Source: CAADGU01 sp964581605
GTDB taxonomy: Bacteria; Chloroflexota; Anaerolineae; Promineifilales; Promineifilaceae
Assembly (NCBI GenBank): GCA_964581605.1
Contig: CAZOPF010000030.1
Coordinates: 1-54,097 of the forward strand
Length of the DNA: 54,097 nucleotides
Direction: 5' to 3'
Shown here: piece after piece, positions 14,884 through 23,068 of the stretch
Position numbering within the stretch: the first letter of the stretch is position 1
How the letters are laid out: every line of letters starts with the position of its first letter
The notes under the pieces: generated by a model
The model's database searches: none
Told to the model about the DNA's origin: nothing
The model's input: the letters and a program-made list of their open reading frames with translations, nothing else
Translations under genes and position numbers: made by a program

Positions 14884-15829
14884 ACCCTCTATCTATCGTT
14901 ACTGGCGGCAGCACATTTTCAATCTCCTGGCGGCGCAGTTCAAACCAGGGCGGCAATTTGAGCTGCGTGCCTAACTCTGCCCGCGTTTCATCAATCAAAA
15001 AGCCAGGCGCATCAGTGGCAATTTCAAACAATACACCTCCCGGCTCACGGAAATAAATGGAGTGAAAATATTGCCGATCTTGCACGGCCGTCACCTGCAA
15101 ACCGGCCTGCCGCAGCTTTTGCAGATATTCCAACTGCTCGGCGTCGTCCACTGTGCGAAAGGCAATGTGGTGGATGGAACCCACACCAAACTGGCCGCGG
15201 CGCTGCCCTGGCCGGGGCAAAACATCCACATACAATCCGCCACCATTCGCCGACGCGCCACGATACCGATAACGGCCGTCTGCCTGCCCCACCAATGTAT
15301 ATCCCATCTGCTCCATAAGCACGGCCGCCGTTGGCTCCACCGCATTCACCCACAAGGTCACGCCATGAAAGCCCTGCAGGGCATGTTCCGCCGGTATGGG
15401 GCCGGCCGCCCAATGGCAGACATCTCCTTTTTCGCCACTGGCTACCAGTTCCAGCAGCATCCCATCAGGGTCATGGAATGGCAGCACGGCCGCATCAAAC
15501 CGCATCTGCACCTCACCCACCGCCACCCCATGCGTTGCCAACCGTTCCTGCCAGTACGCCAACGATTCCGGGGCAATGGTATAAGCCACGGCCACCGTCT
15601 CGCCATTACCTCGCTCCCCACGCGACATGCGCGGCCAGGGGAAAAAAGTCAGAATCGTACCGGGCGTACCCACTTCGTCCCCAAAATAAAAGTGATAGGT
15701 GCCCGGATCGTCAAAATTAACCGTCTTTTTAACCAGCCGTTGGCCGAGCAGATGGTGATAAAAATTGATATGGGCCTGTGGATTCCCGGCTACGGCCGTA
15801 ATATGATGTAATCCTTGAATCGGTTGCAT
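14873..15829 (-). CDS. Ring-cleaving dioxygenase, VOC family (MhqO/MhqE-like)
   Basis: A 318-residue protein with duplicated VOC modules. It opens IQGLHHITAVAGNPQAHINF, continues VKKTVNFDDPGTYHFYFGD, and the second half has GSIHHIAFRT and FREPGGVLFEIATD. These are the hallmarks of the MhqO-type glyoxalase/bleomycin-resistance dioxygenases. Fe(II)-dependent cleavage of hydroquinone-like rings is known for the family and inferred here. ATG 15829 follows GGGAG six bases away. It heads the three-gene set; no MarR-type regulator is adjacent. Confidence 0.8.
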   Translation of the reverse strand: MQPIQGLHHITAVAGNPQAHINFYHHLLGQRLVKKTVNFDDPGTYHFYFGDEVGTPGTILTFFPWPRMSRGERGNGETVAVAYTIAPESLAYWQERLATHGVAVGEVQMRFDAAVLPFHDPDGMLLELVASGEKGDVCHWAAGPIPAEHALQGFHGVTLWVNAVEPTAAVLMEQMGYTLVGQADGRYRYRGASANGGGLYVDVLPRPGQRRGQFGVGSIHHIAFRTVDDAEQLEYLQKLRQAGLQVTAVQDRQYFHSIYFREPGGVLFEIATDAPGFLIDETRAELGTQLKLPPWFELRRQEIENVLPPVTIDRGYDV

Positions 15830-15903
15830 GATAAGCTCCCTTGTAAAAGGAACGCAATTTTGCAAAACCGCGTTACCACTTTCATTAACAATGGCAAATC
15901 TAA

Positions 15904-16003
15904 GTGATCGTTTGCAAATAAGTGCGCGATTGGGTTGGGTAATTAAGTAATTGAAGCGGCTAATTACCAAATGACTCAATTACATAATTACTGCACGGTT
16001 ACT
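15904..16003. repeat. Dispersed intergenic repeat, copy 2
   Basis: About 100 bases, near-identical to 4848-4950, with a 3-base deletion and about nine substitutions. Its end supplies the TAG of the upstream minus-strand gene, as in copy 1. Confidence 0.8.
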
Positions 16004-17639
16004 AAGGGCAGAGCAAGATGGGCAACGAAAATTGGCCCAACAAAATCCCTGTTTCGCGGCCGCGCTGCCCAACAATCACCAGATCACAGCCGTATTGGCC
16101 CGCTGTTTCCAACAACGGCCCTTGTGCCACCAGTTTAGCATCCACCTCGTGCATTTCCAGATAGGCCTGGACAAGTGGTAATAACCGCTGCGGGCCACTC
16201 ACCACCAGAGGGATATGCCACTGTTCCGCCAGATAAGCGGCCGCAAAAAGCGCCGATTCCCGCACGGCCATACAGGCCAGCAGCATACCACGCATTGGGC
16301 TGGCCTGCCCGGAAAGCAACAGCACCGGGCGCGAACGATTGAGCCAGACGGCCGCATCCCTTATCACCGTTCTATCCACAACCAGCAAATCTGCCAACGC
16401 CACCCGCCGCCCAACGACAGCCGGTAAACTGCCATTCTCCTTTACACACACGGCCGCCACACCTGCCGCTGCACACACTTCTTCAAACCAGGCACGTGTT
16501 TGCGTTTCAGCCGCATCATCCACCAACAGGCCAATCAGACGGCCGTTTTCGCGTTGGGCAACTGCCAATGCCTGAGCCAATGCCGCCTCTGGTTGGCCTG
16601 CTATCGGCAGCAAAACCTCGGCAAAAAGAGACGCGCTATAACGATCCAGCAGCCGCTCTTGCGACCAGGCCATTGCTGATGGCGCACGCTCTTTCCAACC
16701 GGCAGGAATAACCGCATCCACCACTTTATGATATGCCTGCGCCAACGGATGGCGCGGCTTTAGATGATCGGCAAATTGAGATACGGCCGTATCCGGCCGT
16801 ACCGGCCACCCCAATTCATTACGCAATTGCGCCTGATGTTCCGCCAGCCATAGATAAAGGTCTGTTTCCGTCCGCTTTGGAAAATCACGCAAAACAGCCT
16901 GCTCTCGAATCGCCTGCACCAATGGCAAATATGCCTCATCATACCAGCTGGTTGCCGCCTCCCTATCCGGAATCTCCCGTTCTTCGGCCATCTCGGCAAA
17001 AAAACGATGCACTTCAATATGGTTTTCCAACCGGGCATACTGCCCCGGCACTGTCACCCGCAAATCACAACCCGGACGCAGATCATCCAGCCGCGTATAG
17101 TCCAGGAAAGCAGCATATTCAGCGTGAATGATCAACTCATCTGGTGATACATCCGGCGATAGCGAAACGCGGGTATGCACCTCCGTGACGTTGGCATGGA
17201 TGTAATCCAGGCCCAATTGGCGCGCAATCGAAACCCGATGGTTGCCATCCAGCACAAAATACGCCCCGCCAATCTGATACACATCAATAGGCGGCAGATC
17301 GGCCACGTGCCCGGCGGCCCGAACGCCGGCCCAACGTTGGGCATCGGCATCATTCCGAGGCAAAAAGGAACGGGAAAAATCGTTGTATCGGCCCACACTG
17401 CCCACAATGGCCGCTAACGGAATTTCCTGCACACCCCGCACAGAACGGCCGCGCACCTTGAGCATATCGGCCACTTCATGGAAGGATAATAGTTCCAACG
17501 AGCGGCCGCGCAGCCGCCCGACCAATGCTTCCATAACCGCCTGATGGCGTGCCCGCTGAAAATCTTGCAATGCGCCAGCCAACGGCCGTGAGGCCACCAT
17601 ACTCCGCGCAAAAGCCCGATTCGGGTCGCCCCAGTTCAT
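16002..17639 (-). CDS. ParB/sulfiredoxin-fold protein with UspA-like C-terminus
   Basis: A 545-residue cytoplasmic protein. Residues about 55-150 resemble the ParB/Srx nuclease-like fold, with PPIDVYQIGGAYFVLDGNHR and the key DGNHRVSIARQLG. The middle (about 150-330) is helical and unassigned. The last 200 residues look like universal-stress-protein modules: RYSASLFAEVLLPI..., repeated LLVDD/LLVVD strands, and a final CDLVIVGQRGR motif matching the UspA ATP-binding end G-x-R-G-R. The combination suggests a nucleotide-responsive regulator; no function is established. Its ATG overlaps the FMO stop (ATGA), so the two are translationally coupled. Confidence 0.6.
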   Translation of the reverse strand: MNWGDPNRAFARSMVASRPLAGALQDFQRARHQAVMEALVGRLRGRSLELLSFHEVADMLKVRGRSVRGVQEIPLAAIVGSVGRYNDFSRSFLPRNDADAQRWAGVRAAGHVADLPPIDVYQIGGAYFVLDGNHRVSIARQLGLDYIHANVTEVHTRVSLSPDVSPDELIIHAEYAAFLDYTRLDDLRPGCDLRVTVPGQYARLENHIEVHRFFAEMAEEREIPDREAATSWYDEAYLPLVQAIREQAVLRDFPKRTETDLYLWLAEHQAQLRNELGWPVRPDTAVSQFADHLKPRHPLAQAYHKVVDAVIPAGWKERAPSAMAWSQERLLDRYSASLFAEVLLPIAGQPEAALAQALAVAQRENGRLIGLLVDDAAETQTRAWFEEVCAAAGVAAVCVKENGSLPAVVGRRVALADLLVVDRTVIRDAAVWLNRSRPVLLLSGQASPMRGMLLACMAVRESALFAAAYLAEQWHIPLVVSGPQRLLPLVQAYLEMHEVDAKLVAQGPLLETAGQYGCDLVIVGQRGRETGILLGQFSLPILLCP

Positions 17640-18781
17640 ACCCTTGACCCCTTTCCGGCAATATGCAAGCTGATTCGCCTGGCCTCCAGGCCAATCTCAC
17701 GCAGCATACCCGTCGGCGAAACATGAAAACCGCAAAAATAAAGGCCGGGCACTGCTTCCGTTCCACTCGCCTGTGGCACACCATTTTCATCCAACACACC
17801 GGGCACATTTTGCAAAAAGTCATTCACCTGCGGCCGATAGCCCGTCCCCAAAATAATGGCGTCAAACGGCTTGATTGTGCCATCGTCAAACAGGACGCCA
17901 TTTTCATTAAACCGTTCAATGCCAGGGTGAATACGGATACGGCCGTTCTTGATCAATTTCACGGTACCAATATCCAAAATCGGAATCTGTCGGTCTTGCC
18001 GGATTTGCACATTCGGGCCATAAGGCAGCTTGGGCAGCCCATACTTCGTCAGATCACCCACCGATGTTTTGAGCATCGGCACAGCCAGCACATCGGCCAA
18101 TTGCGGCGGAATCTTGTCCATCACAATACCAATACTCAAGATGGGAATGCCCAGATAATCACGCGGGATTACATTCACCGCATGACGCACCGCCATAGCC
18201 ACCTCGGCCGCACCCTGCTCCACCAGATCAATGGCAATTTCCCCGGCCGAATTGCCAAAACCCACCACCAACACCCGCTGCCCGGCATAAGGTTTGCCGT
18301 TTTTATAGGCAGAACTGTGAATCATACTACCGGGAAACAACTCCTGTCCGGGCCAGGTGGGCACATGCGGCACACGGGTATAACCAGTAGCCACCACCAC
18401 ATGGGGTGCCTGGTAACGGTTATCCTGAGTTTCAACCTGCCACCCCCCATCTTGCGGCACAACCGCCCGCACCTCCTGCCCAAAACGGGGCGTCAGGCCA
18501 AAATGCCGGGCATACTCCTCCAGATAAGCCACCACCTGCGCCCGCGCCGGGTATCTGGCATAGCTCTTGGGCATGGGCAGACCCGGTAATTGAGAATGAC
18601 CCCGATCAGTGTGTAAATGCAGCCGATCATAATGGTTGCGCCAGGCAGAACCAACCTGACTGCTTTTTTCCAACATGATAAAAGGAATTTTTTGTTCTTG
18701 CAGGCACGCGCCCACTGCCAGGCCGGCCGCGCTGGCTCCAATGATGATGGTGTTGGTTTGATTGGTTGATTCTTGAGTCAT
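17636..18781 (-). CDS. Flavin-containing monooxygenase-like NAD(P)/FAD protein
   Basis: A 381-residue oxidoreductase. The FAD site reads IIGASAAGLAVGACL, with Ser in place of the second Gly of GxGxxG. The FMO-identifying motif is present as FPGSMIHSSAY (FxGxxxHxxxY), and the NADPH site reads VVGFGNSAGEIAIDL. A late ATG motif, ILGTGYRP, is also present. FMOs hydroxylate N, S or carbonyl groups; the substrate is unknown. ATG 18781 is chosen; an upstream ATG at 18811 would add ten residues and neither has a strong ribosome-binding site. It overlaps the ParB-fold gene by four bases. Confidence 0.78.
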   Translation of the reverse strand: MTQESTNQTNTIIIGASAAGLAVGACLQEQKIPFIMLEKSSQVGSAWRNHYDRLHLHTDRGHSQLPGLPMPKSYARYPARAQVVAYLEEYARHFGLTPRFGQEVRAVVPQDGGWQVETQDNRYQAPHVVVATGYTRVPHVPTWPGQELFPGSMIHSSAYKNGKPYAGQRVLVVGFGNSAGEIAIDLVEQGAAEVAMAVRHAVNVIPRDYLGIPILSIGIVMDKIPPQLADVLAVPMLKTSVGDLTKYGLPKLPYGPNVQIRQDRQIPILDIGTVKLIKNGRIRIHPGIERFNENGVLFDDGTIKPFDAIILGTGYRPQVNDFLQNVPGVLDENGVPQASGTEAVPGLYFCGFHVSPTGMLREIGLEARRISLHIAGKGSRV

Positions 18782-18979
18782 GGTGTCACATTTGGGAAAA
18801 ACAAATGGCATTGTGCCTGATGGTAAAACAGTTATAAAGTATATCGTCTTTCTTCAACTGGCTCAAAGTGGTTGTGTGCGGCAAAAGTGATGAATAACAA
18901 GAGGTGGCGATCTATGTTTTACTCAGCGAGGTCGTAAAGTTCCATTAGCAGATGATTTAGACGGAGGGGGGAGTTCAGA

Positions 18980-18994
18980 TACAATTCGCCTATG
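18980..18994 (+). promoter_or_regulatory. -10 box next to sulfotransferase start (leaderless candidate)
   Basis: TACAAT at 18980-18985 ends six bases before ATG 18992. No Shine-Dalgarno is at a usable distance; the G-run at 18963-18971 is about 20 bases away. A transcript would start at or beside the ATG. Confidence 0.4.
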
Positions 18995-19807
18995 AGTGTC
19001 TCGGTTTATTATCAGATGAAAACCAGGGTTTTACGGCCGTTTGTCCTCAAGCGTGGGGTGCAATGTTACATTATCTCGTATCCCAAGAGCGGCCGTACCT
19101 GGCTGCGATTGTTGCTGGGTAAAGCACTTTGTGACCAATTGGCTTTACCAGAAGAGAATATAATAGATACCTATCAATTGACGGCCGTGCCCGGCGTTCT
19201 GCGCACCCACTTCACCCATGATTATGCAGATATTCGCCTGGGCTACCCTTACTATCGGCTGCCCACCAACAAATCACCCTATGCCCGCACTAAAGTCATT
19301 TTCCTTATCCGCGATATGCGGGACACCCTTGTTTCCAGCTATTTCCAGGCTACCAAACGGGTTAACCGTTTTCATGGCCCTATCACCAATTTTGTTCGTG
19401 ACGACAGGTTTGGCATCAATAAAATTGTAACCTTCTATAACCTATGGCAACAAAACCAGCGTGTTCCCAGCGAATTTATGCTGCTACGTTATGAGGAGCT
19501 ACACCAGGACCCGGCAAACACTCTGCGCCGCACACTGCATTTTATGAATGTCACCTCAGTTGATGAGCAGGTCATTCAAACGGCCGTTGCCTTTGCCAGC
19601 TTTGACAACATGAAAAAAATGGAAAGCTCCCGCATGTTTGCCAATGACAAAATGCGACCTGGCACAACACAAGATGCCGACAGCTTCAAAGTTCGGCAAG
19701 GGCGTATAGGTGGCTATACCCAACATCTATCCCCGGATGACCTGCATTATATTCAACAACAAATCATAGAAACAGGTTGCCCATTTATTGAGCAGTATTA
19801 CATCTGA
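18992..19807 (+). CDS. Sulfotransferase-family protein
   Basis: A 271-residue PAPS-dependent sulfotransferase. The 5'-phosphosulfate loop is SYPKSGRTWLR (residues 29-39). The 3'-phosphate site is FLIRDMRDTLVSSYF (about 103-117). The late family motif R-x-G-x-x-G appears as RQGRIGGYTQHL. Such enzymes sulfate glycans, lipids or small molecules; the acceptor is unknown. It stands alone between a divergent FMO gene and the convergent fdrA-like gene. Probably cytoplasmic, with no signal peptide. Confidence 0.82.
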   Translation: MSVSVYYQMKTRVLRPFVLKRGVQCYIISYPKSGRTWLRLLLGKALCDQLALPEENIIDTYQLTAVPGVLRTHFTHDYADIRLGYPYYRLPTNKSPYARTKVIFLIRDMRDTLVSSYFQATKRVNRFHGPITNFVRDDRFGINKIVTFYNLWQQNQRVPSEFMLLRYEELHQDPANTLRRTLHFMNVTSVDEQVIQTAVAFASFDNMKKMESSRMFANDKMRPGTTQDADSFKVRQGRIGGYTQHLSPDDLHYIQQQIIETGCPFIEQYYI

Positions 19808-19880
19808 CAGAGATTGGCCGTCTGGCAGATGGATTGAGACGCGGATGAAAGGGAATTAAATTCCATTGGGTTATTCTAGC

Positions 19881-19943
19881 CGCGAAGGGCGCGAAGGGCG
19901 CGAAGGGCGCGAAGGGCGCGAAGAACGCGAAGGGCGCGAAGGG
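19881..19943. repeat. Tandem array of seven 9-base units
   Basis: CGCGAAGGG is repeated seven times without gaps, one unit reading CGCGAAGAA. It is followed at 19947-19980 by ggttctctgcgtctcagcgt-type words that partly complement it. It lies between the convergent sulfotransferase and fdrA-like genes. Units are contiguous and too short for a CRISPR array. Confidence 0.9.
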
Positions 19944-19998
19944 ATTGGGGGTTCTCTGCGTCTCAGCGTCTCTGCGTTACCCTTTTTAATTGAAGGAT

Positions 19999-21669
19999 TT
20001 ATTTTCCAGAATGTGATTTCATTTTAGCCAATATGGCCATCAGTTGTTCGTTGCCGCCGGCCGGGGGACGCCAGTCAACAGCGACGGCCGTCCCGCCCTG
20101 CCCTATCACACTCTCATAAAACGACTCTAAACCGACATTCACGGCCGTGACCCCCTCCCCACTAAACGCAGCCAACGACACCGGCAGGAAATCGCGGGCC
20201 GGGGGTGGCAGGCGATTGTAGACGTAATCGAGCGTTTCACTCACGTTGGGGAAAATGTGCGCCCCCGCCGCTGCCAGCCGTTCAATCTGGCTGTCCAGGT
20301 TTTGGGGGTCTAGTTCCGTGCCCACCACAATGGCCACCACCCGCTTGCCTGCCCGTGCAGCATTAGCAATGGCCGGGGCCAGTTCGGCCGCCGGGTCGGG
20401 GTGCGCGCCTTCACCCAGGACAACATCGAGAATGATCAGGTCTACGTCGGGATCGGCCGTTTCCTGGCGCAGGCGGCGTAGGCGGAGATCGTTGTCCATC
20501 ATGGGGTGCAGACGGCCCTGGGTGAAGGTATCGTCGCCGAGGTCGAGGATGGTGTGGGCCTGGCTTTGCATCAGGTCGGGCAACTGTTGTTGGGGGTGAA
20601 TGGGGATGTTGCTGTAGAGGGGGGTGAGGACGGCTTGTAAGCCCAGGAGCATTTCGTAGGCCAGGGTGCCGCCGGAGAAGAGGCCGCGCAGGTTGCCGGA
20701 TAACGGCCGTCGCTGTTCCCGCAATTGCACCACTTCGCTGCTTAAACGGACGGCGTGTTCGGCGGCATCTATCAGGCCGGAGGTGAAAAAGAGGTTGCCC
20801 AGGCGGCGGCCCGGCGGGGCGTAGCCGATGAAGTTGACGATGACCGGTTTGTCGCCGCTTTGGGCGGCACGGAGCAGGGTGGCGGCGACTTGCTCGGCGG
20901 GCGGTTTGGAGATGAGGACGATCACGGCCGTACCCTCATCCCGCTGCAACAAATCCAGTGCCTGCAAGGTGGTAATGCCGCCCACTTCTTCCTTCAAGTC
21001 ACGGCCGCCAACGCCAATGGCCTGGGAGATGCCGCCGCCGAGATTGTGGATTTCGGTACTGACGGCTTGCAAGCCAGTGCCGGAAGCGGCCACAAGGCCA
21101 ATGCGCCCCCGCCGTACCCGGTTGGCAAAACCGAGGCCGACGCCATTGATCACGGCCGTGCCACAATCCGGCCCCATCAACAATAACCCTTTGGCGCGGG
21201 CGATTTGTTTCAGGCGCACTTCGTCGGCCAGGTGTACGTTGTCGCTGTAGAGGAAAACGTGTTGGCCCAGGTTCAGGGCGTCTTCGGCCACACCCGCGGC
21301 GTAGCGACCGGGTGCGGAGATGAGGGTGAATTGAGCAGTGGGCAGTTGGGCAACGGCCGTGGCCAGACTCTTTGGCCGGACTGTTTGTGCCCTGCCGGCC
21401 CGCCGCTGTTGTAATAATTCATTCACCTGGGCCAATGCGGCCCGCGCGGCCGTTTCGTTTTCGCCTTGCACCACAATCAGCAGGTCATCCGCTTTGGCAG
21501 CCACGTTGTCCGGCAACAATCCCATCGCCGCCAGCAACTCCTTGTTGGCGTCGGTGGCCATGACCACGCCCGCATCCACCACGCCCGGCAGCGCGGCCAA
21601 CCCCTTTTGCAACTGCATCAACACCACCGAATCGTAATACGCGCCCGGCCGTACTTCATATTGAATCAT
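19999..21669 (-). CDS. fdrA: FdrA-like protein (succinyl-CoA synthetase-type fold)
   Basis: A 556-residue protein. It opens with YEVRPGAYYDSVVLMQLQKG, the FdrA start, then has a CoA-binding-like domain (residues about 115-260: FLYSDNVHLADEVRLKQIA, LLMGPDCGTAVI, GLVAASGTGLQ) and ligase-like domains related to succinyl-CoA synthetase alpha. FdrA normally sits with ylbE, ylbF and a carbamate kinase in allantoin/oxamate-carbamoyl metabolism; none is adjacent here. The fold is clear; the reaction in this organism is not. Confidence 0.78.
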   Translation of the reverse strand: MIQYEVRPGAYYDSVVLMQLQKGLAALPGVVDAGVVMATDANKELLAAMGLLPDNVAAKADDLLIVVQGENETAARAALAQVNELLQQRRAGRAQTVRPKSLATAVAQLPTAQFTLISAPGRYAAGVAEDALNLGQHVFLYSDNVHLADEVRLKQIARAKGLLLMGPDCGTAVINGVGLGFANRVRRGRIGLVAASGTGLQAVSTEIHNLGGGISQAIGVGGRDLKEEVGGITTLQALDLLQRDEGTAVIVLISKPPAEQVAATLLRAAQSGDKPVIVNFIGYAPPGRRLGNLFFTSGLIDAAEHAVRLSSEVVQLREQRRPLSGNLRGLFSGGTLAYEMLLGLQAVLTPLYSNIPIHPQQQLPDLMQSQAHTILDLGDDTFTQGRLHPMMDNDLRLRRLRQETADPDVDLIILDVVLGEGAHPDPAAELAPAIANAARAGKRVVAIVVGTELDPQNLDSQIERLAAAGAHIFPNVSETLDYVYNRLPPPARDFLPVSLAAFSGEGVTAVNVGLESFYESVIGQGGTAVAVDWRPPAGGNEQLMAILAKMKSHSGK

Positions 21670-21671
21670 GG

Positions 21672-21806
21672 CACGCTCCTAAAATTTTGACGCAAAGGGG
21701 CAAAAGTAGACAAAAAGAAAAAGTTTTGGAGTAGAAACTGTAGCCTTCAGTGACGGCTAAAGCCTCGCTCCAACCTTCGCGCCTCTTCGCGTCCTTCGCG
21801 GATTTT
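21672..21806. repeat. gacgcaaag / cttcgcg intergenic repeat
   Basis: The left part (ttttgacgcaaaggggcaaa) and right part (ccttcgcgcctcttcgcgtc) match the arrangement at 7614-7700. It fills the gap upstream of fdrA. Confidence 0.6.
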
Positions 21807-21817
21807 CCAAAAACCAC

Positions 21818-21853
21818 CCGTTTACCGGTTACCGTTCACCGATTACCGATTTC
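21818..21853. repeat. ggtaacc-word tandem at the desulfurase stop codon
   Basis: On the minus strand the word tcggtaa recurs (atcggtaatcggtgaacggt). It encodes the last residues IGNR and the TAA stop of the cysteine desulfurase, then continues into the gap. Confidence 0.55.
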
Positions 21854-23011
21854 CCCAAACGGCCGTACTCCCTCCACCACACGCGGCAACACTTTGATCA
21901 ACGCCTCCACATCAGCCAATGTATTTTGTGCGCCAACGGTGAAACGCAGGCCGCCCAATGTCCATTCCTGGCCCAGGCCAATGGCTTGCAAAATGGCTGA
22001 TGGTTTGGGGTTGCCCGTTTTGCAAGCCGAGCCGCTGCTGGCGCTGAACCCGGCCATATCTAAATGGATAAGCAAATCATTCCCACTCAAACCGCGCAGG
22101 GCGAAACTGGCGTGGTGTGGCAGACGTTCACTGGGATGCCCGGTCAAACAAATATCGGCGGCGGGAATGGCCGCCAACACCCCCGCCATCAAACGATCCC
22201 GCAGCATCAAATCATGGGCCACGCGCTCCTCCAACTGCGCCTGTGCCAGTTGCAACGCCTGCGCCGCACCGACGGCAAAAGCGACATTGACGGTGCCGGA
22301 ACGACGGCCGTCCTCCTGTCCCCCTCCCGTCAAGGCCGATACCAGCCGGATACCGTCGCGCACATAGAGAATGCCCACCCCCTTCGGCCCATAAAATTTG
22401 TGCGCCGCCAGGGAGAGCAAATCAATCGGCATTTGTGCCAGATTCCAGCGCGTGGTCGCCCCCGCCTGCACCGCGTCTGTATGGAACAACGCCCCCTGTT
22501 CATGGGCAATCGCCCCAATTTCCAAAATGGGCTGCACCGTGCCAATCTCATTATTGGCGGCCATAATGGAAACCAGCACCGTATCAGAACGCATGGCCGC
22601 CCGCACATCATCGGGGGAAACACGGCCGTACCCATCCACCGGCAAAATGGTCACATCAAAGCCAAAAAGGTCGCGCAGCTGCACGGCCGTTTCCAGCACC
22701 GCCTCATGTTCAATGCAACTGGTAATCAGGTGATTGCCCCGCCCGCGCAACCTGGCGTCCCACATCACCCCACGCACCGCCAGATTGTCACTCTCCGAAC
22801 CGCAGCCCGTAAACACAATCTCCGACGGCCGTGCGCCCAACAAATCGGCCACCGTGCGGCGGGCTTCATCGAGCGCGAATCCTGCGTCACGGCCGTGCGC
22901 GTGCGCTGAGGACGGGTTCCCATAAAAATCCGTCCAAAACGGCATCATACTTTCAATAACCTGGGGATGAACCGGCGTCGAAGCGCCGTGATCGAGGTAA
23001 ATGTTTTTCAT
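21836..23011 (-). CDS. Cysteine desulfurase (NifS/IscS class V aminotransferase)
   Basis: PLP enzyme releasing sulfur from cysteine for Fe-S or thio-cofactor assembly. It opens IYLDHGASTPVHPQVIE. His102 lies in IEHEAVLET, PLP-lysine 205 in LAAHKFYGPKG, and catalytic Cys330 in SASSGSACKTG. The loop around that Cys is of the longer, IscS-like kind. 391 residues is normal. No iscU or sufU is adjacent. The last residues are encoded in a tandem-word element. The partner pathway is unknown. Confidence 0.85.
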   Translation of the reverse strand: MKNIYLDHGASTPVHPQVIESMMPFWTDFYGNPSSAHAHGRDAGFALDEARRTVADLLGARPSEIVFTGCGSESDNLAVRGVMWDARLRGRGNHLITSCIEHEAVLETAVQLRDLFGFDVTILPVDGYGRVSPDDVRAAMRSDTVLVSIMAANNEIGTVQPILEIGAIAHEQGALFHTDAVQAGATTRWNLAQMPIDLLSLAAHKFYGPKGVGILYVRDGIRLVSALTGGGQEDGRRSGTVNVAFAVGAAQALQLAQAQLEERVAHDLMLRDRLMAGVLAAIPAADICLTGHPSERLPHHASFALRGLSGNDLLIHLDMAGFSASSGSACKTGNPKPSAILQAIGLGQEWTLGGLRFTVGAQNTLADVEALIKVLPRVVEGVRPFGEIGNR

Positions 23012-23068
23012 AATTGCGTGGGCGTGGTTGCGTCAGCGTCAGCCCGCACCTACGCCCCACGCAACACA

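Noticed and set aside
18850..18991. Gene remnant before the sulfotransferase (frame reading GRKVPLADDLDGG)
   Set aside because: It has no start codon, is under 35 codons, and no family could be named. A degraded transposase end is possible but unsupported.
19881..19943. CRISPR array
   Set aside because: The 9-base units are contiguous without spacers, and no cas gene is present.
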